The notes: generated by a model from the letters alone, not told the origin. Counted from the stretch's first letter, positions 9,685 to 19,074 are shown. The stretch: 64,000 nucleotides of DNA from Prevotella jejuni (GCF_900187995.1 NZ_FZNZ01000022.1:1-64000); one strand, 5' to 3'. Program-made: numbers and translations.

Positions 9685-10113
9685 ATGAAAGATTTAGAAG
9701 AAAAATATGTAACTGTGTTGGACGATTTTCAACGCACTGTAGAAAATAAAATCCGAAACCATAAAGACGAAGATGGGTTCCCTCAGTTGCCAGCAGAGCT
9801 TAGCGAAGAGGACCTTTCTAATTATCTCTTCGATTATCAAGCGGCTTTGGATAGCGAGGGAACGGAGCGTACACGCTATACGATAGCAGGGTTCCTAATG
9901 TGTCTGCCAATATTGATTTTATCGGCTTTTCGTGATGACTCTTTGCCTTTCAAAGGGGCATTGAATGTGTTGGCGGCGATTGGTGTAGGACTCATTCTCT
10001 TCCTTCTTTACAGAATCCTCATGAAGTTGATGGTACGTAGTAAGATTCGACGTGCAAACTTGGATTACCCAGAAGCAAAGGCTTATGTGGACCGTGTGAT
10101 GGCATTCGAGTAG
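9685..10113 (+). CDS. Hypothetical inner-membrane protein
   Basis: The 142-residue product has a soluble acidic N-terminal part (residues 1-62, helical) and two membrane helices at about residues 65-81 and 92-114. A basic cytoplasmic end (RSKIRRANLDYPEAKAYVDRV) follows. I do not recognise a family. It lies 26 bases before a DUF1232 gene and may be co-transcribed with it and the small Cys-rich gene after that. Confidence 0.8.
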   Translation: MKDLEEKYVTVLDDFQRTVENKIRNHKDEDGFPQLPAELSEEDLSNYLFDYQAALDSEGTERTRYTIAGFLMCLPILILSAFRDDSLPFKGALNVLAAIGVGLILFLLYRILMKLMVRSKIRRANLDYPEAKAYVDRVMAFE

Positions 10114-10139
10114 GTTTAATTAATGTTTTAACGATAAGT

Positions 10140-10547
10140 ATGGAGTTACCTGATTTACAGAAATATAAAGATAAGTTCACCCAGCAGGGGTTCTTTGATA
10201 AGATTCAGCGTATTGCAAAACGTGCAGGTGCTAAGTTGGTATATGTTGCTTTGCTACTATATTACTTATTGCAGAGTGATAAAGTGTCATTGAAGGATAA
10301 GGCGATTATCATTGGTGCGTTGGGATACCTTATCTCTCCGCTTGATATTGTACCAGATGCTATTCCTATAGCAGGACTCACCGACGACCTTACTGTCCTA
10401 CTTTATGCACTGAACAAAGTGTGGACTTCTATCGATGATGACATTAAGAAGCAGGCACAGGATAAACTGTCAAAGTGGTTTGATGATGACGAAATGAACG
10501 TTGCGGAGGACCTCTTCACAGAAGATTCTACTGACAACCCAGTATAA
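10140..10547 (+). CDS. DUF1232 (YkvA-like) membrane protein
   Basis: The 135-residue product contains the DUF1232 core: a helical start, then KDKAIIIGALGYLISPLDIV and PDAIPIAGLTDDLTVLL (residues 52-88) with the diagnostic YLxSPxDxxPD pattern. The family is membrane associated and of unknown function. The C-terminal part (EMNVAEDLFTEDSTDNPV) is acidic. It is the middle gene of a three-gene rightward set. Confidence 0.88.
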   Translation: MELPDLQKYKDKFTQQGFFDKIQRIAKRAGAKLVYVALLLYYLLQSDKVSLKDKAIIIGALGYLISPLDIVPDAIPIAGLTDDLTVLLYALNKVWTSIDDDIKKQAQDKLSKWFDDDEMNVAEDLFTEDSTDNPV

Positions 10548-10568
10548 AAAGAGTAGAAAGGAGGATTT

Positions 10569-10754
10569 ATGTGGCAGTATGTTGTCTTAGCCATAGTGAT
10601 TTTGTCGGCTATTGGCTATGTGGCTTATCGTACGTGGCAAACGTTTAGAGCGGCGAGTGATCCTTGTCATGGATGTGCTGGCTGTGCTATACATGACCAG
10701 TTGAAAGCAAAGCAGAAAAGGAAAGGGCGCAAGAAGCCTGTATGCTTCAAGTAG
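10569..10754 (+). CDS. FeoB-associated Cys-rich small membrane protein
   Basis: This 61-residue protein has one N-terminal membrane helix (about residues 3-22) followed by a cysteine cluster (CHGCAGCAIHDQ, residues 33-44), a basic linker and a final PVCFK. This layout matches the small FeoB-associated Cys-rich membrane proteins of Bacteroidetes. Those are usually next to a ferrous-iron transporter; no feo gene is present here, so its partner must lie elsewhere or its role differs. A strong AAAGGAGG ribosome site lies 6 bases before the ATG, unusual for this phylum. Confidence 0.75.
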   Translation: MWQYVVLAIVILSAIGYVAYRTWQTFRAASDPCHGCAGCAIHDQLKAKQKRKGRKKPVCFK

Positions 10755-10881
10755 TTCCTGAAGAGATATTTGTCATTAGTTTTGTTTATACCATCTCTTA
10801 CAAGATAGGCTATAGAGACTTGTTGAGTTTGTTCATAACATTGAGTTGATATCATGTTTATTGAAAAAAGTCTCTAAATTG

Positions 10882-10913
10882 TTTGGTTGAACCGAATTAA
10901 TTGATTATCTTTG
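10882..10913 (+). promoter_or_regulatory. tRNA-Cys promoter
   Basis: TTTG (10882-10885), a 20-base spacer and TATCTTTG (10906-10913) make a full consensus promoter 35 bases before the tRNA. Confidence 0.82.
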
Positions 10914-10948
10914 CACTCGCAAATCGCAATTATGATTTGTAATAGAAT

Positions 10949-11019
10949 GGTGCTTGGGCCGGGAGGTTAGGCAATGGTCTGCAAAACCATGTAGAGCGGT
11001 TCGATTCCGCTAGGCACCT
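10949..11019 (+). tRNA. tRNA-Cys (GCA)
   Basis: The acceptor GGTGCTT pairs with AGGCACC, the anticodon loop reads CTGCAAA with anticodon GCA, and the T-arm contains GGTTCGATTCC. CCA is not encoded. A hairpin with a T-run follows at 11023-11052. Confidence 0.95.
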
Positions 11020-11022
11020 CAA

Positions 11023-11052
11023 GAGACTCTCAGTAATGAGGGTCTTTTTTTA
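11023..11052 (+). terminator. Terminator of tRNA-Cys
   Basis: AGACTCTCA pairs with TGAGGGTCT (one G-U) and is followed by seven T residues. Confidence 0.85.
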
Positions 11053-11129
11053 TGTCGATATTTGACTGTAGTGTAGTCAATGCTTGTATCATTTAGCTTT
11101 TATATTCTTTCACTTCTTAAAACCTTGAT

Positions 11130-11330
11130 TATTTGTCAGTATTTTTGCTCCCCATTAAGGCTAATACAGGCTCTTTGGATTGATAGAAAAGGCCTAACTA
11201 TATTCGAGAACATGCTCTTCTTGCATGTTGAAGACGCTCTTCTTGAAGCAAGAAGGGCATGTTCTTTAATGCTCTTTGTAATGTATTGATTTCTTGTGAG
11301 TTATAAGCTCGTTAGTAGAAGATTTCATTC
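11130..11330 (+). repeat. Dispersed hairpin-rich repeat, copy 1 of 4
   Basis: The core is GAACATGCTCTTCTTGC ... GCAAGAAGGGCATGTTC (about 11208-11263), a long imperfect inverted repeat with an inner GAAGACGCTCTTCTTGAAG hairpin. The left flank contains GATAGAAAAGGCCTAA and the right flank contains GTTATAAGC. Related copies lie at 19075-19265, 30190-30345 (inverted) and 43765-43960. Confidence 0.78.
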
Positions 11331-11854
11331 CTCGGACTTGAGAATGTTGCTCTCTAATTATGTAATTATTTTTTACGATACAATTAGTGATCCCTAAAAG
11401 TGGTACAATTGGTGGAGTTGTCTTATGTATGGTATTGATAGAGGGAAGTGAAAGTTCTTCTTCTCACAACGTAACGCTTAATAATACATGCAAATAGTCC
11501 TTGAAGAAAGGTTATTTCATTCCTTCGTCTTCTCCGAATAGAGTGGGGAGTAATCATAGAACTCTCTTAAGGGGGTAAAGATATTGTTTGGTTGGGGTTG
11601 TTTTATTAATGTGTTAGCAGCCTGTCTGATAAGGGTGAGAGGTGTAGATTCACGAAGAAAGACGATATTATCAGACTTGAGAACCTTGTGCATTGGACCA
11701 TATATTGTTTTAATCTAATAAGCTGTATTCTCGGTATAATGATTGCTTCGGGGTAGTGGCTTAGCTGTAATTATGTCGTACAGATAAGAATATGGGTTGA
11801 ATAATCGTGCTTTAAGGTAAGAGATTATTCTGAAGTAATTTTATCAAAACGAAC

Positions 11855-11950
11855 TTTGCTGTCATATCTGTCATCCTTTAAGTGTATATAACTAATTAAT
11901 TTATATGTAGTTACACGAAATGTTAAATGTGACAGCAAACTAAAATAAAA
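11855..11950 (-). repeat. Dispersed TGTCA repeat, copy 2 of 4
   Basis: Ends TTTGCTGTCATATCTGTCAT and AAATGTTAAATGTGACAGCAAA enclose an AT-rich centre. The order of the two end types is reversed relative to the copy at 8855. Confidence 0.75.
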
Positions 11951-12245
11951 AATAATTGGTATAATTGTGTGGTTGTTTTACGTATTTGTATTGGGCAAAT
12001 TCATAGATTTTACTGCACATAGAAATAATATTGTCCCGTGACATTCGGTAGGCTGTTCTTAAATCATCACGGAGAAAGCTAAAGGAGGCAAAGGCGAGTT
12101 GAAGGGTAGTGCTATAACGAATGATTTCAATGGTTACAAGGCTACCAGTTAAAGATTATAAGTCCATGATTACCTCTATATACTTATCTCTTAATCATAG
12201 TGGAGTAGGGTATAGGTCGGTAGTATCTCAATAGATATATAAAGC

Positions 12246-12279
12246 AAAAGAGTTGTAATCAGATGATTACAACTCTTTT
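12246..12279. terminator. Terminator of the tRNA-Val/tRNA-Tyr unit
   Basis: A perfect 15-bp stem (AAAAGAGTTGTAATC and its complement) with loop AGAT abuts the 3' end of tRNA-Tyr. Confidence 0.85.
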
Positions 12280-12280
12280 G

Positions 12281-12362
12281 TGGGTAGTGATGGATTCGAA
12301 CCACCGAAGCTAGAAGCAGCAGATTTACAGTCTGCCCCATTTGGCCACTCTGGAAACTACCC
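12281..12362 (-). tRNA. tRNA-Tyr (GTA)
   Basis: On the minus strand the acceptor GGGTAGT pairs with ACTACCC, the anticodon loop CTGTAAA gives GTA, and a long variable arm typical of bacterial tRNA-Tyr is present. CCA is not encoded. Confidence 0.95.
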
Positions 12363-12369
12363 AAGGTGG

Positions 12370-12444
12370 TGGGCGTTGACGGATTCGAACCGCCGACCCT
12401 CTGCTTGTAAGGCAGATGCTCTAAACCAGCTGAGCTAAACGCCC
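12370..12444 (-). tRNA. tRNA-Val (TAC)
   Basis: The acceptor GGGCGTT pairs with AACGCCC, the anticodon loop CTTACAA gives TAC, and the T-arm has GGTTCGAATCC. It lies 7 bases upstream of tRNA-Tyr and shares its promoter. Confidence 0.95.
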
Positions 12445-12464
12445 TTACTTTTCGTAAGCGGTTG

Positions 12465-12496
12465 CAAAAGTAGTCATTTTATTTTAATTGTGCAAA
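12465..12496 (-). promoter_or_regulatory. Promoter of the tRNA-Val/tRNA-Tyr unit
   Basis: On the minus strand TTTG (12493-12496), a 20-base spacer and TACTTTTG (12465-12472). Confidence 0.82.
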
Positions 12497-12574
12497 CTTT
12501 ATCATGGTTTTTTCTTCTTTTTCTATTATATGACAAAGAAATGTTCTTTTAGAGTAGGTGTGGTATGGTGATAT

Positions 12575-12619
12575 AAATAAAAACTCCCTATGAGTAGCTT
12601 TATGACTCATAGGGAGTTG
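12575..12619 (-). terminator. Terminator of the purine permease operon
   Basis: AACTCCCTATGAGT (12582-12595) pairs with ACTCATAGGGAGTT (12605-12618). On the minus strand a T-rich tract follows. Confidence 0.88.
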
Positions 12620-12637
12620 CTTATTTAAAAGTCGTTG

Positions 12638-13942
12638 TTAGCTTCTCACAAAGTTCAGGATAAAGAGAACTGCTAATACAACGAGTGTCCAGTTCAGATC
12701 CTTCCACTGACGTGTAAAAGTCTTCATGAATACATATGCAATGATTCCTAAGCAAATACCATCAGCGATAGAATAGCAAAGCACCATTGTAATCATTGTG
12801 ATGAAGGCTGGGAATGATTCTGTAATATCCTGAAGATTGATTTTCTTTACAGAGTCAATCATCAGTACACCTACCATAACCAAAGCTCCACTTGTTGCTG
12901 CACTTGGGATGAGTAAGAAGATAGGGGAGAGGAAGAGTGATACGATGAAGAAAATACCTACTGTAAATGCTGTTACACCAGATCGACCACCTTCTGCAAT
13001 ACCGCTTGCGCTCTCAACGTATGTAGTTAGCGTAGAACTACCCAACATAGCACCGCAAGTTGTACCAATGGCATCACTCATCATTGCTTCCTTTACATGC
13101 GGGATGTTGCCATTTGGTTCAACTATACCTGTTTTATCAGCTAAGCCCATCAGGGTGCCGATAGTGTCAAAGATGTTTATTAAGAGTAGAGAGAATATTA
13201 CCAATACAGTCTTAAGATTCAGAAGACCTGAAAAGTCAAACTTACAGAAGATAGGAGTTATGTCCTGTGGTGCAGAAACTGGTAGCCATCCATTAGGAAA
13301 GACTGTTACGCCCATTGGTATACCTATAATTGTTGTGATGATGATACCCCAGAACAAAGAGCCTTTGACGTTTCTTGCCATGAGCGCACCACTGAGTAAG
13401 ATAGCAATGATACCAAGAATACAGGTAGGTGTGAAGGCTCCTAAGCCAACGAGGGTTGCATCGTTATTAACGATAATATTTGCATTCTTCAGACCGATAA
13501 AAGCAATGAACATACCAATACCAGCTGATATGGCATAGCGTAAATTTGTCGGGATAGCATTGAGAATCATCTCTCGCACGTTGAAGAAGGTAATTACGAC
13601 GAAGAGAATACCCTCAATGAGCATGATAGCAAGCGACTGCTGCCATGTAAACTTTAATGATACGCAGAGTGTATAGGCAAAGAAGGCGTTAAGACCCATA
13701 GATGGAGCTTGTGCAAAAGGAAGCTTTGCCATAAATGCTAACAACAATGTAGCTATAGCTGCTGCCAGTGCTGTACCAGTGAAGAGTGCTCCCTTGTCCA
13801 TACCAGTACTTGCAAGAATACTTGGATTGACAGCTAAGATATAGCTCATAGTTAAGAATGTTGTTGCTCCTGCAATAATCTCAGTGCGGAGCTTCATAGA
13901 TTTGGAATCAAATCCGAGGGCTTTTTCTAAGAAAGTCATCAT
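12638..13942 (-). CDS. NCS2-family purine permease (AzgA/PbuG type)
   Basis: The 434-residue protein is a multi-pass inner-membrane transporter of the AzgA-like NCS2 group, which imports guanine, hypoxanthine or adenine with protons. The family start FLEKALGF, the EIIAGATTFLTMSYILAVNP segment (residues 21-40), the APSMGLNAFFAYT segment near residue 80 and the NIFDTIGTLMGLADK segment near residue 257 are all seen. It lies 27 bases downstream of nudC and closes a three-gene salvage set with the 5'-nucleotidase. The substrate within the purines cannot be told from sequence alone. Confidence 0.9.
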   Translation of the reverse strand: MMTFLEKALGFDSKSMKLRTEIIAGATTFLTMSYILAVNPSILASTGMDKGALFTGTALAAAIATLLLAFMAKLPFAQAPSMGLNAFFAYTLCVSLKFTWQQSLAIMLIEGILFVVITFFNVREMILNAIPTNLRYAISAGIGMFIAFIGLKNANIIVNNDATLVGLGAFTPTCILGIIAILLSGALMARNVKGSLFWGIIITTIIGIPMGVTVFPNGWLPVSAPQDITPIFCKFDFSGLLNLKTVLVIFSLLLINIFDTIGTLMGLADKTGIVEPNGNIPHVKEAMMSDAIGTTCGAMLGSSTLTTYVESASGIAEGGRSGVTAFTVGIFFIVSLFLSPIFLLIPSAATSGALVMVGVLMIDSVKKINLQDITESFPAFITMITMVLCYSIADGICLGIIAYVFMKTFTRQWKDLNWTLVVLAVLFILNFVRS

Positions 13943-13969
13943 TGTTTTAAGGTTTAAATACTCTTTAGT

Positions 13970-14746
13970 TTATATTGATGTTTTATTTATCCAATCATCA
14001 AGAATCATTCGTGCTATTGATAAAGGCTCAGGAATGGTTGGTAGATTGTCTTTAGTAAACCAGGCTCCTTTTGATAGTTCGCTTTGTTGTAGATGAATGT
14101 CCCCACCGTCATAATCGGCATTAAAACCTACCATCAGACCACAAGGATAGGGCCAAGGTTGTGAACCAAAATAACGGATGTTCTTTATCTTGATTCCTGT
14201 TTCTTCTTTTACCTCACGATGTACAGCCTCTTCGAGTGTTTCACCAGTCTCAACAAACCCCGCTACAAGTCCATAGAAATCGGTCTTGAAGTTACGAGCA
14301 TGTACCAAAAGGACTTCGTTGCCTCGGTGTACAAGAACGATGACTGCTGTTGCCAATTGTGGCCATACTTCTTTTCCACAATTCGTACAACGCTTTGATA
14401 TATCAGTGTGCATCTTCATTGGTGCACCACAAACGCCACAGAACTTAGTGTTATTATCCCAGTAAAGTAGTTCATGACACTTGCCAGCCTTAAGATAAAG
14501 TTCCTTGGAAAGGTGGTAGAAAGATGGACGTAAGCCACACATCTCATACAGAGGATTGTCTGTAATTGGTTGGTCTATCATGACCGCCTTCACTTCTGTA
14601 CCATCCTCCATAGGAGTGACATTCAGCACATGTGTCCAAGGATGTAGTGTTACTGGAGCTTCTTCAGAAAGTGGAATGGTATAGTCTTTACCCACTTTCT
14701 CAAGCATGATATCTGTCTTACAGAAAACAAACCAGTATTTTTTCAT
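13970..14746 (-). CDS. nudC: NADH pyrophosphatase NudC
   Basis: This enzyme hydrolyses NAD(H) to NMN(H) and AMP, and in other bacteria also removes NAD caps from RNA. The 258-residue protein has the full family layout: a variable N-terminal domain, a zinc ribbon (C103, C106, C120, C123), a Nudix box starting GFVETGE at 163 with REVKEETG at 177-184, and the NADH-specific SQPWPYP motif at 195-201. It is cytoplasmic. The 5'-nucleotidase gene ends 97 bases upstream and the purine permease follows 27 bases downstream. Confidence 0.94.
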   Translation of the reverse strand: MKKYWFVFCKTDIMLEKVGKDYTIPLSEEAPVTLHPWTHVLNVTPMEDGTEVKAVMIDQPITDNPLYEMCGLRPSFYHLSKELYLKAGKCHELLYWDNNTKFCGVCGAPMKMHTDISKRCTNCGKEVWPQLATAVIVLVHRGNEVLLVHARNFKTDFYGLVAGFVETGETLEEAVHREVKEETGIKIKNIRYFGSQPWPYPCGLMVGFNADYDGGDIHLQQSELSKGAWFTKDNLPTIPEPLSIARMILDDWINKTSI

Positions 14747-14843
14747 TGGCCTCAGTATTAATCTTTTGCCTAATTCTATTAACCTTAAACTCTAAACTAT
14801 CATTATGTTTATTGCTCTTTGGTTACTTTCCCTTCTTATTTGT

Positions 14844-16592
14844 TTATTCGCCAAAAAGAAGTTTACGGTCACGTGCAGCAGCAGGAACGGTCCATGTCTC
14901 TGGAATAAACTTCCAGTTATGGTTTGGCTGTGGATTCATCACACCAGCTTTCTTTATCTCTTCCATTAAATAATGGCGTTGGTCTTTTGGACTTTCCCAA
15001 ATGATTCGACTCTTCAAAGAGTCACGTGGAATACCAGCACCCTTGGTTAATAACTCGCCACCACCATTAGCACGATAGCTATTAACTGCTACTGTGTACC
15101 ACTTATTCTCATCAAATGGTTCTCCATTACTCATGCGAAGTATACGTACCTTTTGTCCATCAGGTTTTGTAACATCGACTTCATAATCAATGCCAGCTGC
15201 TGAATCAAAGTTGAATGAGAAGTTCTTGAAGCCAAGACGTTGTGCATCATTCTGTGTATTTGAGAGCAAAAGTAGATGATCTTCAGGGCTCTTCATCGTG
15301 TTACACCACAAATCATAACTCATTTCAAGATGCTTACGAATCTCTTTACCAGTCAAACGCATGGTGCAGAGGTTGTTCTCATACTTATAAAGATTGAACA
15401 TATCAGCAACAGTGATAGGACCAGCCTTGATAGATGCGTTGAATAATAAAGGTGCATTGAAAGCAATATCTGCCTTAGTAATCTCCAACTCCAAGTTGAG
15501 GATAAGGTCGTTGAAAGCAGAGTTGCCGAAGTAACTATCTTTTGTATAGATAGTATTTTCAAATCTTCCAATTACCTGATCGCTCCATGCTTTTACGGCA
15601 TCAATCTCTGGTTGGAAGTGTTGAATGAAAGCATCATCAGCTTTGAGTTCCTTTACATCAACCAATTCACCCGTAGCTTTTGTTACGGTATATTGACGCT
15701 TACCTTTGACTGTCTTAGGTCTAAGGGTTAATGTTGCTATCGCTACACGTTGTGCATTGTTAGCAGGGTCAAGACAGATTACGTCTTTACCAACAATATT
15801 CTTTTCAATAGAACTATGTGGGGTATGGTCATGACCGAAGAAAACAATATCAAAACCAGGCACTTCCTTTGCTACTTTCTTCGAAGCATCTTCATCGTAT
15901 TCAGGTGTCTTGATACCACCATCCCAACCAGAATGGAATAAACCAACAATAACGTCTGGCTTTTCTTTCGTCTTCACTTCTGCCATTGTTCGCTTGGCAC
16001 AAGAGACCATTTCTTCAAAACGTAGACCACTCCAAATGCTCTCTTTCAACCAGTTAGGTATAGCAGGGGTGAGCATACCGATAACACAAACCTTAATACC
16101 ATTCTTTTTCTTGATAGTATAATAAGGTAAGATATAAGGCTTATTAGTCTTTGTGTCGATAATATTTGCACCAAGGATAGGGAACTTCAACTCCTTAAAC
16201 CATTTGTCATAAACCATGTGTCCTGTTTCAATATCGTGGTTTCCTACCGTTGCTACGTCATATCCCATATAGTTAAGTACGCTTGCTGCGATGTTAGTCT
16301 TCTCTGGTGCAACGTAATTATAATAGTAGGAGATAGGCTGACCTTGTAGGATATCACCATTATCCAATAAATAGACATTGTCTTTTCCATCCTTCTTACG
16401 CAGTTCTTCTACTAATGTATAGACTCTTGCCATTGAACCGCTCTTAGGCTTTCGAGTGATGAAGTCGTATGGAAAGAAAGAACCATGCACGTCAGTTGTT
16501 TCGATAAGTTTGATGGTAACATCCTTCTGTTGTGCCATAGTTGAAGAACTGAGTCCTAACATGATGGAAAGTAATATTGTTGAAAGTTTCAT
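14844..16592 (-). CDS. Exported 5'-nucleotidase / 2',3'-cyclic phosphodiesterase (UshA-like)
   Basis: The 582-residue exported metallophosphoesterase starts with a signal peptide (MKLSTILLSIMLGLSSSTMA). Metal ligands are visible in ETTDVHGSF (residues 31-39), NGDILQG, the GNHDIE motif, and FFGHDHT. The C-terminal 5'-nucleotidase domain has the substrate-binding NSYRANGGGELL segment. Such enzymes strip phosphate from nucleotides outside the cytoplasm, feeding nucleosides and bases to uptake systems, which fits the nudC and purine permease genes downstream. A -7 box (TACTTTTG) lies 22 bases upstream on the minus strand. Confidence 0.9.
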   Translation of the reverse strand: MKLSTILLSIMLGLSSSTMAQQKDVTIKLIETTDVHGSFFPYDFITRKPKSGSMARVYTLVEELRKKDGKDNVYLLDNGDILQGQPISYYYNYVAPEKTNIAASVLNYMGYDVATVGNHDIETGHMVYDKWFKELKFPILGANIIDTKTNKPYILPYYTIKKKNGIKVCVIGMLTPAIPNWLKESIWSGLRFEEMVSCAKRTMAEVKTKEKPDVIVGLFHSGWDGGIKTPEYDEDASKKVAKEVPGFDIVFFGHDHTPHSSIEKNIVGKDVICLDPANNAQRVAIATLTLRPKTVKGKRQYTVTKATGELVDVKELKADDAFIQHFQPEIDAVKAWSDQVIGRFENTIYTKDSYFGNSAFNDLILNLELEITKADIAFNAPLLFNASIKAGPITVADMFNLYKYENNLCTMRLTGKEIRKHLEMSYDLWCNTMKSPEDHLLLLSNTQNDAQRLGFKNFSFNFDSAAGIDYEVDVTKPDGQKVRILRMSNGEPFDENKWYTVAVNSYRANGGGELLTKGAGIPRDSLKSRIIWESPKDQRHYLMEEIKKAGVMNPQPNHNWKFIPETWTVPAAARDRKLLFGE

Positions 16593-16920
16593 AATCTTAA
16601 TTTTAATTCAGCTACAAAAGTACTAAATTCTACGGAAATAAACGAACTTGTCTTGTTATGTTTCAAAGTATGTTTGTAGCTTGGGGGAGTTGAGTAGGGG
16701 TGTTTTCAAGGTCAACAGGGAATTGTTTAATAATCTTTTGTGTCGTATAAGAATTATGCTGGTGATAGTACGAAATATGTCAGAAGCACACAGGCTAAAC
16801 CCTTTGAACGTCCTTTTAAGTATTCTATCTTATATCATTTTGAATAAATACTATGAACCTTCTCTATGGTTAAAGCTGTGTGCTCCTGTTTTTTAGTTGC
16901 GTTTGATAAGCGTAGAAAAC
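16593..16920. other. Gap between the 5'-nucleotidase and gdhA
   Basis: About 330 bases contain only the -7 box TACTTTTG (minus strand, 16615-16622) of the 5'-nucleotidase gene and no clear -33 partner. I see no gene. No strong terminator of gdhA is obvious. Confidence 0.5.
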
Positions 16921-18255
16921 CTAAATAACGCCTTGCGCCATCATTGCCTTAGCAACCTTGATAAAGCCTGCAACGTTAGCACCCTTTACATAGTTGATAT
17001 ATCCATCGGCTTCTGTACCATACTTGACACAGTTTGCGTGGATATCATCCATAATCTGATGGAGTTTTTGGTCAACCTCTTCACGACTCCATTTCAGTCG
17101 TCCTGAGTTCTGACTCATCTCAAGTCCTGATACAGCTACACCGCCGGCATTACTTGCTTTACCTGGGCAATAAAGCACTTTTGCTTCTTGGAAGACCCTT
17201 ACAGCCTCTGGTGTAGAAGGCATGTTTGCACCTTCTGTCACAGCGATAACACCATTCTTTACGAGTTCAGCAGCTGCTTCTCCGTTGATTTCATTCTGTG
17301 TCGCACATGGAGTTGCGATGTCAGCTTTCTCAGACCAAGGTCTTCCTCCTGGGACATACTTCACATTATACTTCTCAGCATACTCACGAATACGCCCACG
17401 TTCAATGTTCTTGAGTTCCATGATATAAGCGAGTTTTTCCTCGTCAATACCATCTGGGTCGTAGATATAGCCATCAGAGTCAGAACAAGTCAAAGGTTTT
17501 GCACCTAATTCTAAAAGCTTTTCTATTGTGTATTGTGCTACATTACCCGAACCAGAGACGAGGACAGTCTTACCTTTAAGGTCAATATTACGAGTCTTGA
17601 GCATGTTCTGCAAGAAGTATACATTACCATATCCTGTTGCTTCAGGACGGATAAGGGAACCACCGAACTCCTGACCTTTACCCGTAAGGATACCAACGAA
17701 CTGATTAGTCAGTTTCTTATATTGTCCAAACATATAGCCAACTTCGCGTCCACCAACACCGATGTCACCGGCTGGAACGTCACAGTCTGGACCAATGTAA
17801 TTCCACAATTCTCTCATGAAAGCCTGGCAGAAACGCATTACCTCTGCATTTGACTTACCTCGAGGAGAAAAGTCTGAACCACCCTTAGCGCCACCCATAG
17901 GGAGTGTTGTCAGTGAGTTCTTGAATGTCTGTTCAAAGGCAAGGAATTTCAAGATGGACTCATTAACCGATGCATGGAAACGTAATCCACCTTTGTAAGG
18001 TCCAATAGTGTTGTTATGCTGTACACGAAAACCCATATTAGTTTGTACATTTCCCCTGTCATCAACCCAGTTTACACGAAACTTTATGATTCTGTCTGGC
18101 ACACAGAGTCGCTCGATAAGATTGGCTTGCTCAAAACCTGGATGTTTATTATATTCATCTTCGATCGTATCTAATACCTGTGAAACAGCCTGAATATACT
18201 CTGGCTCATTTGGAAAACGCTGTTTTAATCTCTCTACGACTTCTGTTGCTTTCAT
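16921..18255 (-). CDS. gdhA: NADP-type glutamate dehydrogenase
   Basis: This enzyme makes glutamate from 2-oxoglutarate and ammonia and is the main ammonia-assimilation route in Bacteroidales. The 444-residue length and hexameric class I (GDH-S50) features match: GPYKGGLRFH at 85-94, the catalytic lysine K124 in GGAKGGSDF, PAGDIGVGGREVGYMFGQY at 161-179, and a Rossmann GSGNVAQ. Cofactor choice (NADPH) is inferred from family similarity. It is a single-gene unit, with a TACCTTTG -7 box on its strand at 18322-18329. Confidence 0.95.
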   Translation of the reverse strand: MKATEVVERLKQRFPNEPEYIQAVSQVLDTIEDEYNKHPGFEQANLIERLCVPDRIIKFRVNWVDDRGNVQTNMGFRVQHNNTIGPYKGGLRFHASVNESILKFLAFEQTFKNSLTTLPMGGAKGGSDFSPRGKSNAEVMRFCQAFMRELWNYIGPDCDVPAGDIGVGGREVGYMFGQYKKLTNQFVGILTGKGQEFGGSLIRPEATGYGNVYFLQNMLKTRNIDLKGKTVLVSGSGNVAQYTIEKLLELGAKPLTCSDSDGYIYDPDGIDEEKLAYIMELKNIERGRIREYAEKYNVKYVPGGRPWSEKADIATPCATQNEINGEAAAELVKNGVIAVTEGANMPSTPEAVRVFQEAKVLYCPGKASNAGGVAVSGLEMSQNSGRLKWSREEVDQKLHQIMDDIHANCVKYGTEADGYINYVKGANVAGFIKVAKAMMAQGVI

Positions 18256-18321
18256 AAATAGTTGTTTTTATTATTATACCCTGAAATGTTTTATTTCATA
18301 TATTTACGCTTGTTTACCTTG

Positions 18322-18329
18322 CAAAGGTA
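18322..18329 (-). promoter_or_regulatory. -7 box of gdhA
   Basis: TACCTTTG on the minus strand, about 70 bases upstream of the start codon. No clear TTTG partner is found at the expected distance. Confidence 0.45.
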
Positions 18330-18663
18330 ATATTTTTTGTTAAATTACTTGTCATTTTGTCGTTAAATATTTGATTACAGTGTTAATTAGTTATCCTTAG
18401 TTTCTATTATAAAGTATCTTTTTGTAACGCCATTAAATCTCTTTTTTCTCTGTTTTTCAGTGTCGTTACGTGTCAACAAATCCCTTGTTGTTTGTATTCT
18501 TTCATTGATTTAATAGACAAACAGAAATCCTTTTCGCAACAGATTGGATGTGTGGATACTCCCTTTTCTTACCGTTCATTCCGAAGGTCAGATTGCTCTT
18601 CAATTTTACAACATATATATGTAAATCAAATACCATATTATACTGAACTTTTTTTTATTTAAG

Positions 18664-18757
18664 TTTGCTGTCATATTTAACATTTCGTATAAAATATTGT
18701 AAGCTAATTAGTTACATACAACAAGGTGATGACAGTAATGACAGGAAATTTATTTTA
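18664..18757 (+). repeat. Dispersed TGTCA repeat, copy 3 of 4
   Basis: Starts TTTGCTGTCATATTTAACAT and ends GATGACAGTAATGACAGGAA, the best preserved copy, with CTAATTAG at its centre. Confidence 0.78.
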
Positions 18758-19074
18758 TACGAAAAAGCTCTGTTTTATTTTCGATATAATTCTTTGCTCT
18801 TTAGTCACATAAATTACCTTGCACCTAAAATATATTTCTATTTTGTTAGTGTATGGGTATATACTCTGTTCATGTCAGCCGAGGAACGCAGCCTCCTCCA
18901 AGTGCTCACTCCCATCAATAACTATAAACTCACTTTTCATCTACTGATTTTGGCATGTCTTTAAGTCTATATCTTTGTTATGAAAATCATTTAATGACCC
19001 ATATAATCATAGTGAACTTTATATCGTTAGGCGCATCCTTTTCTTTTTGAGCGGGGCTGGGGAAGGAGGTTTCT

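Larger units (their letters stand above)
11055..12245. other. Non-coding gap with two dispersed repeats
   Basis: About 1.2 kb holds no convincing gene on either strand. It contains a copy of the hairpin-rich repeat (11130-11330) and of the TGTCA repeat (11855-11950). The remainder is AT-rich and unstructured to the eye. Confidence 0.6.

Noticed and set aside
12837-13538. Long + strand frame of 233 codons opposite the purine permease
   Set aside because: It is an antisense shadow of the membrane protein gene. Its composition mirrors the opposite strand and no start context or family motif is seen.
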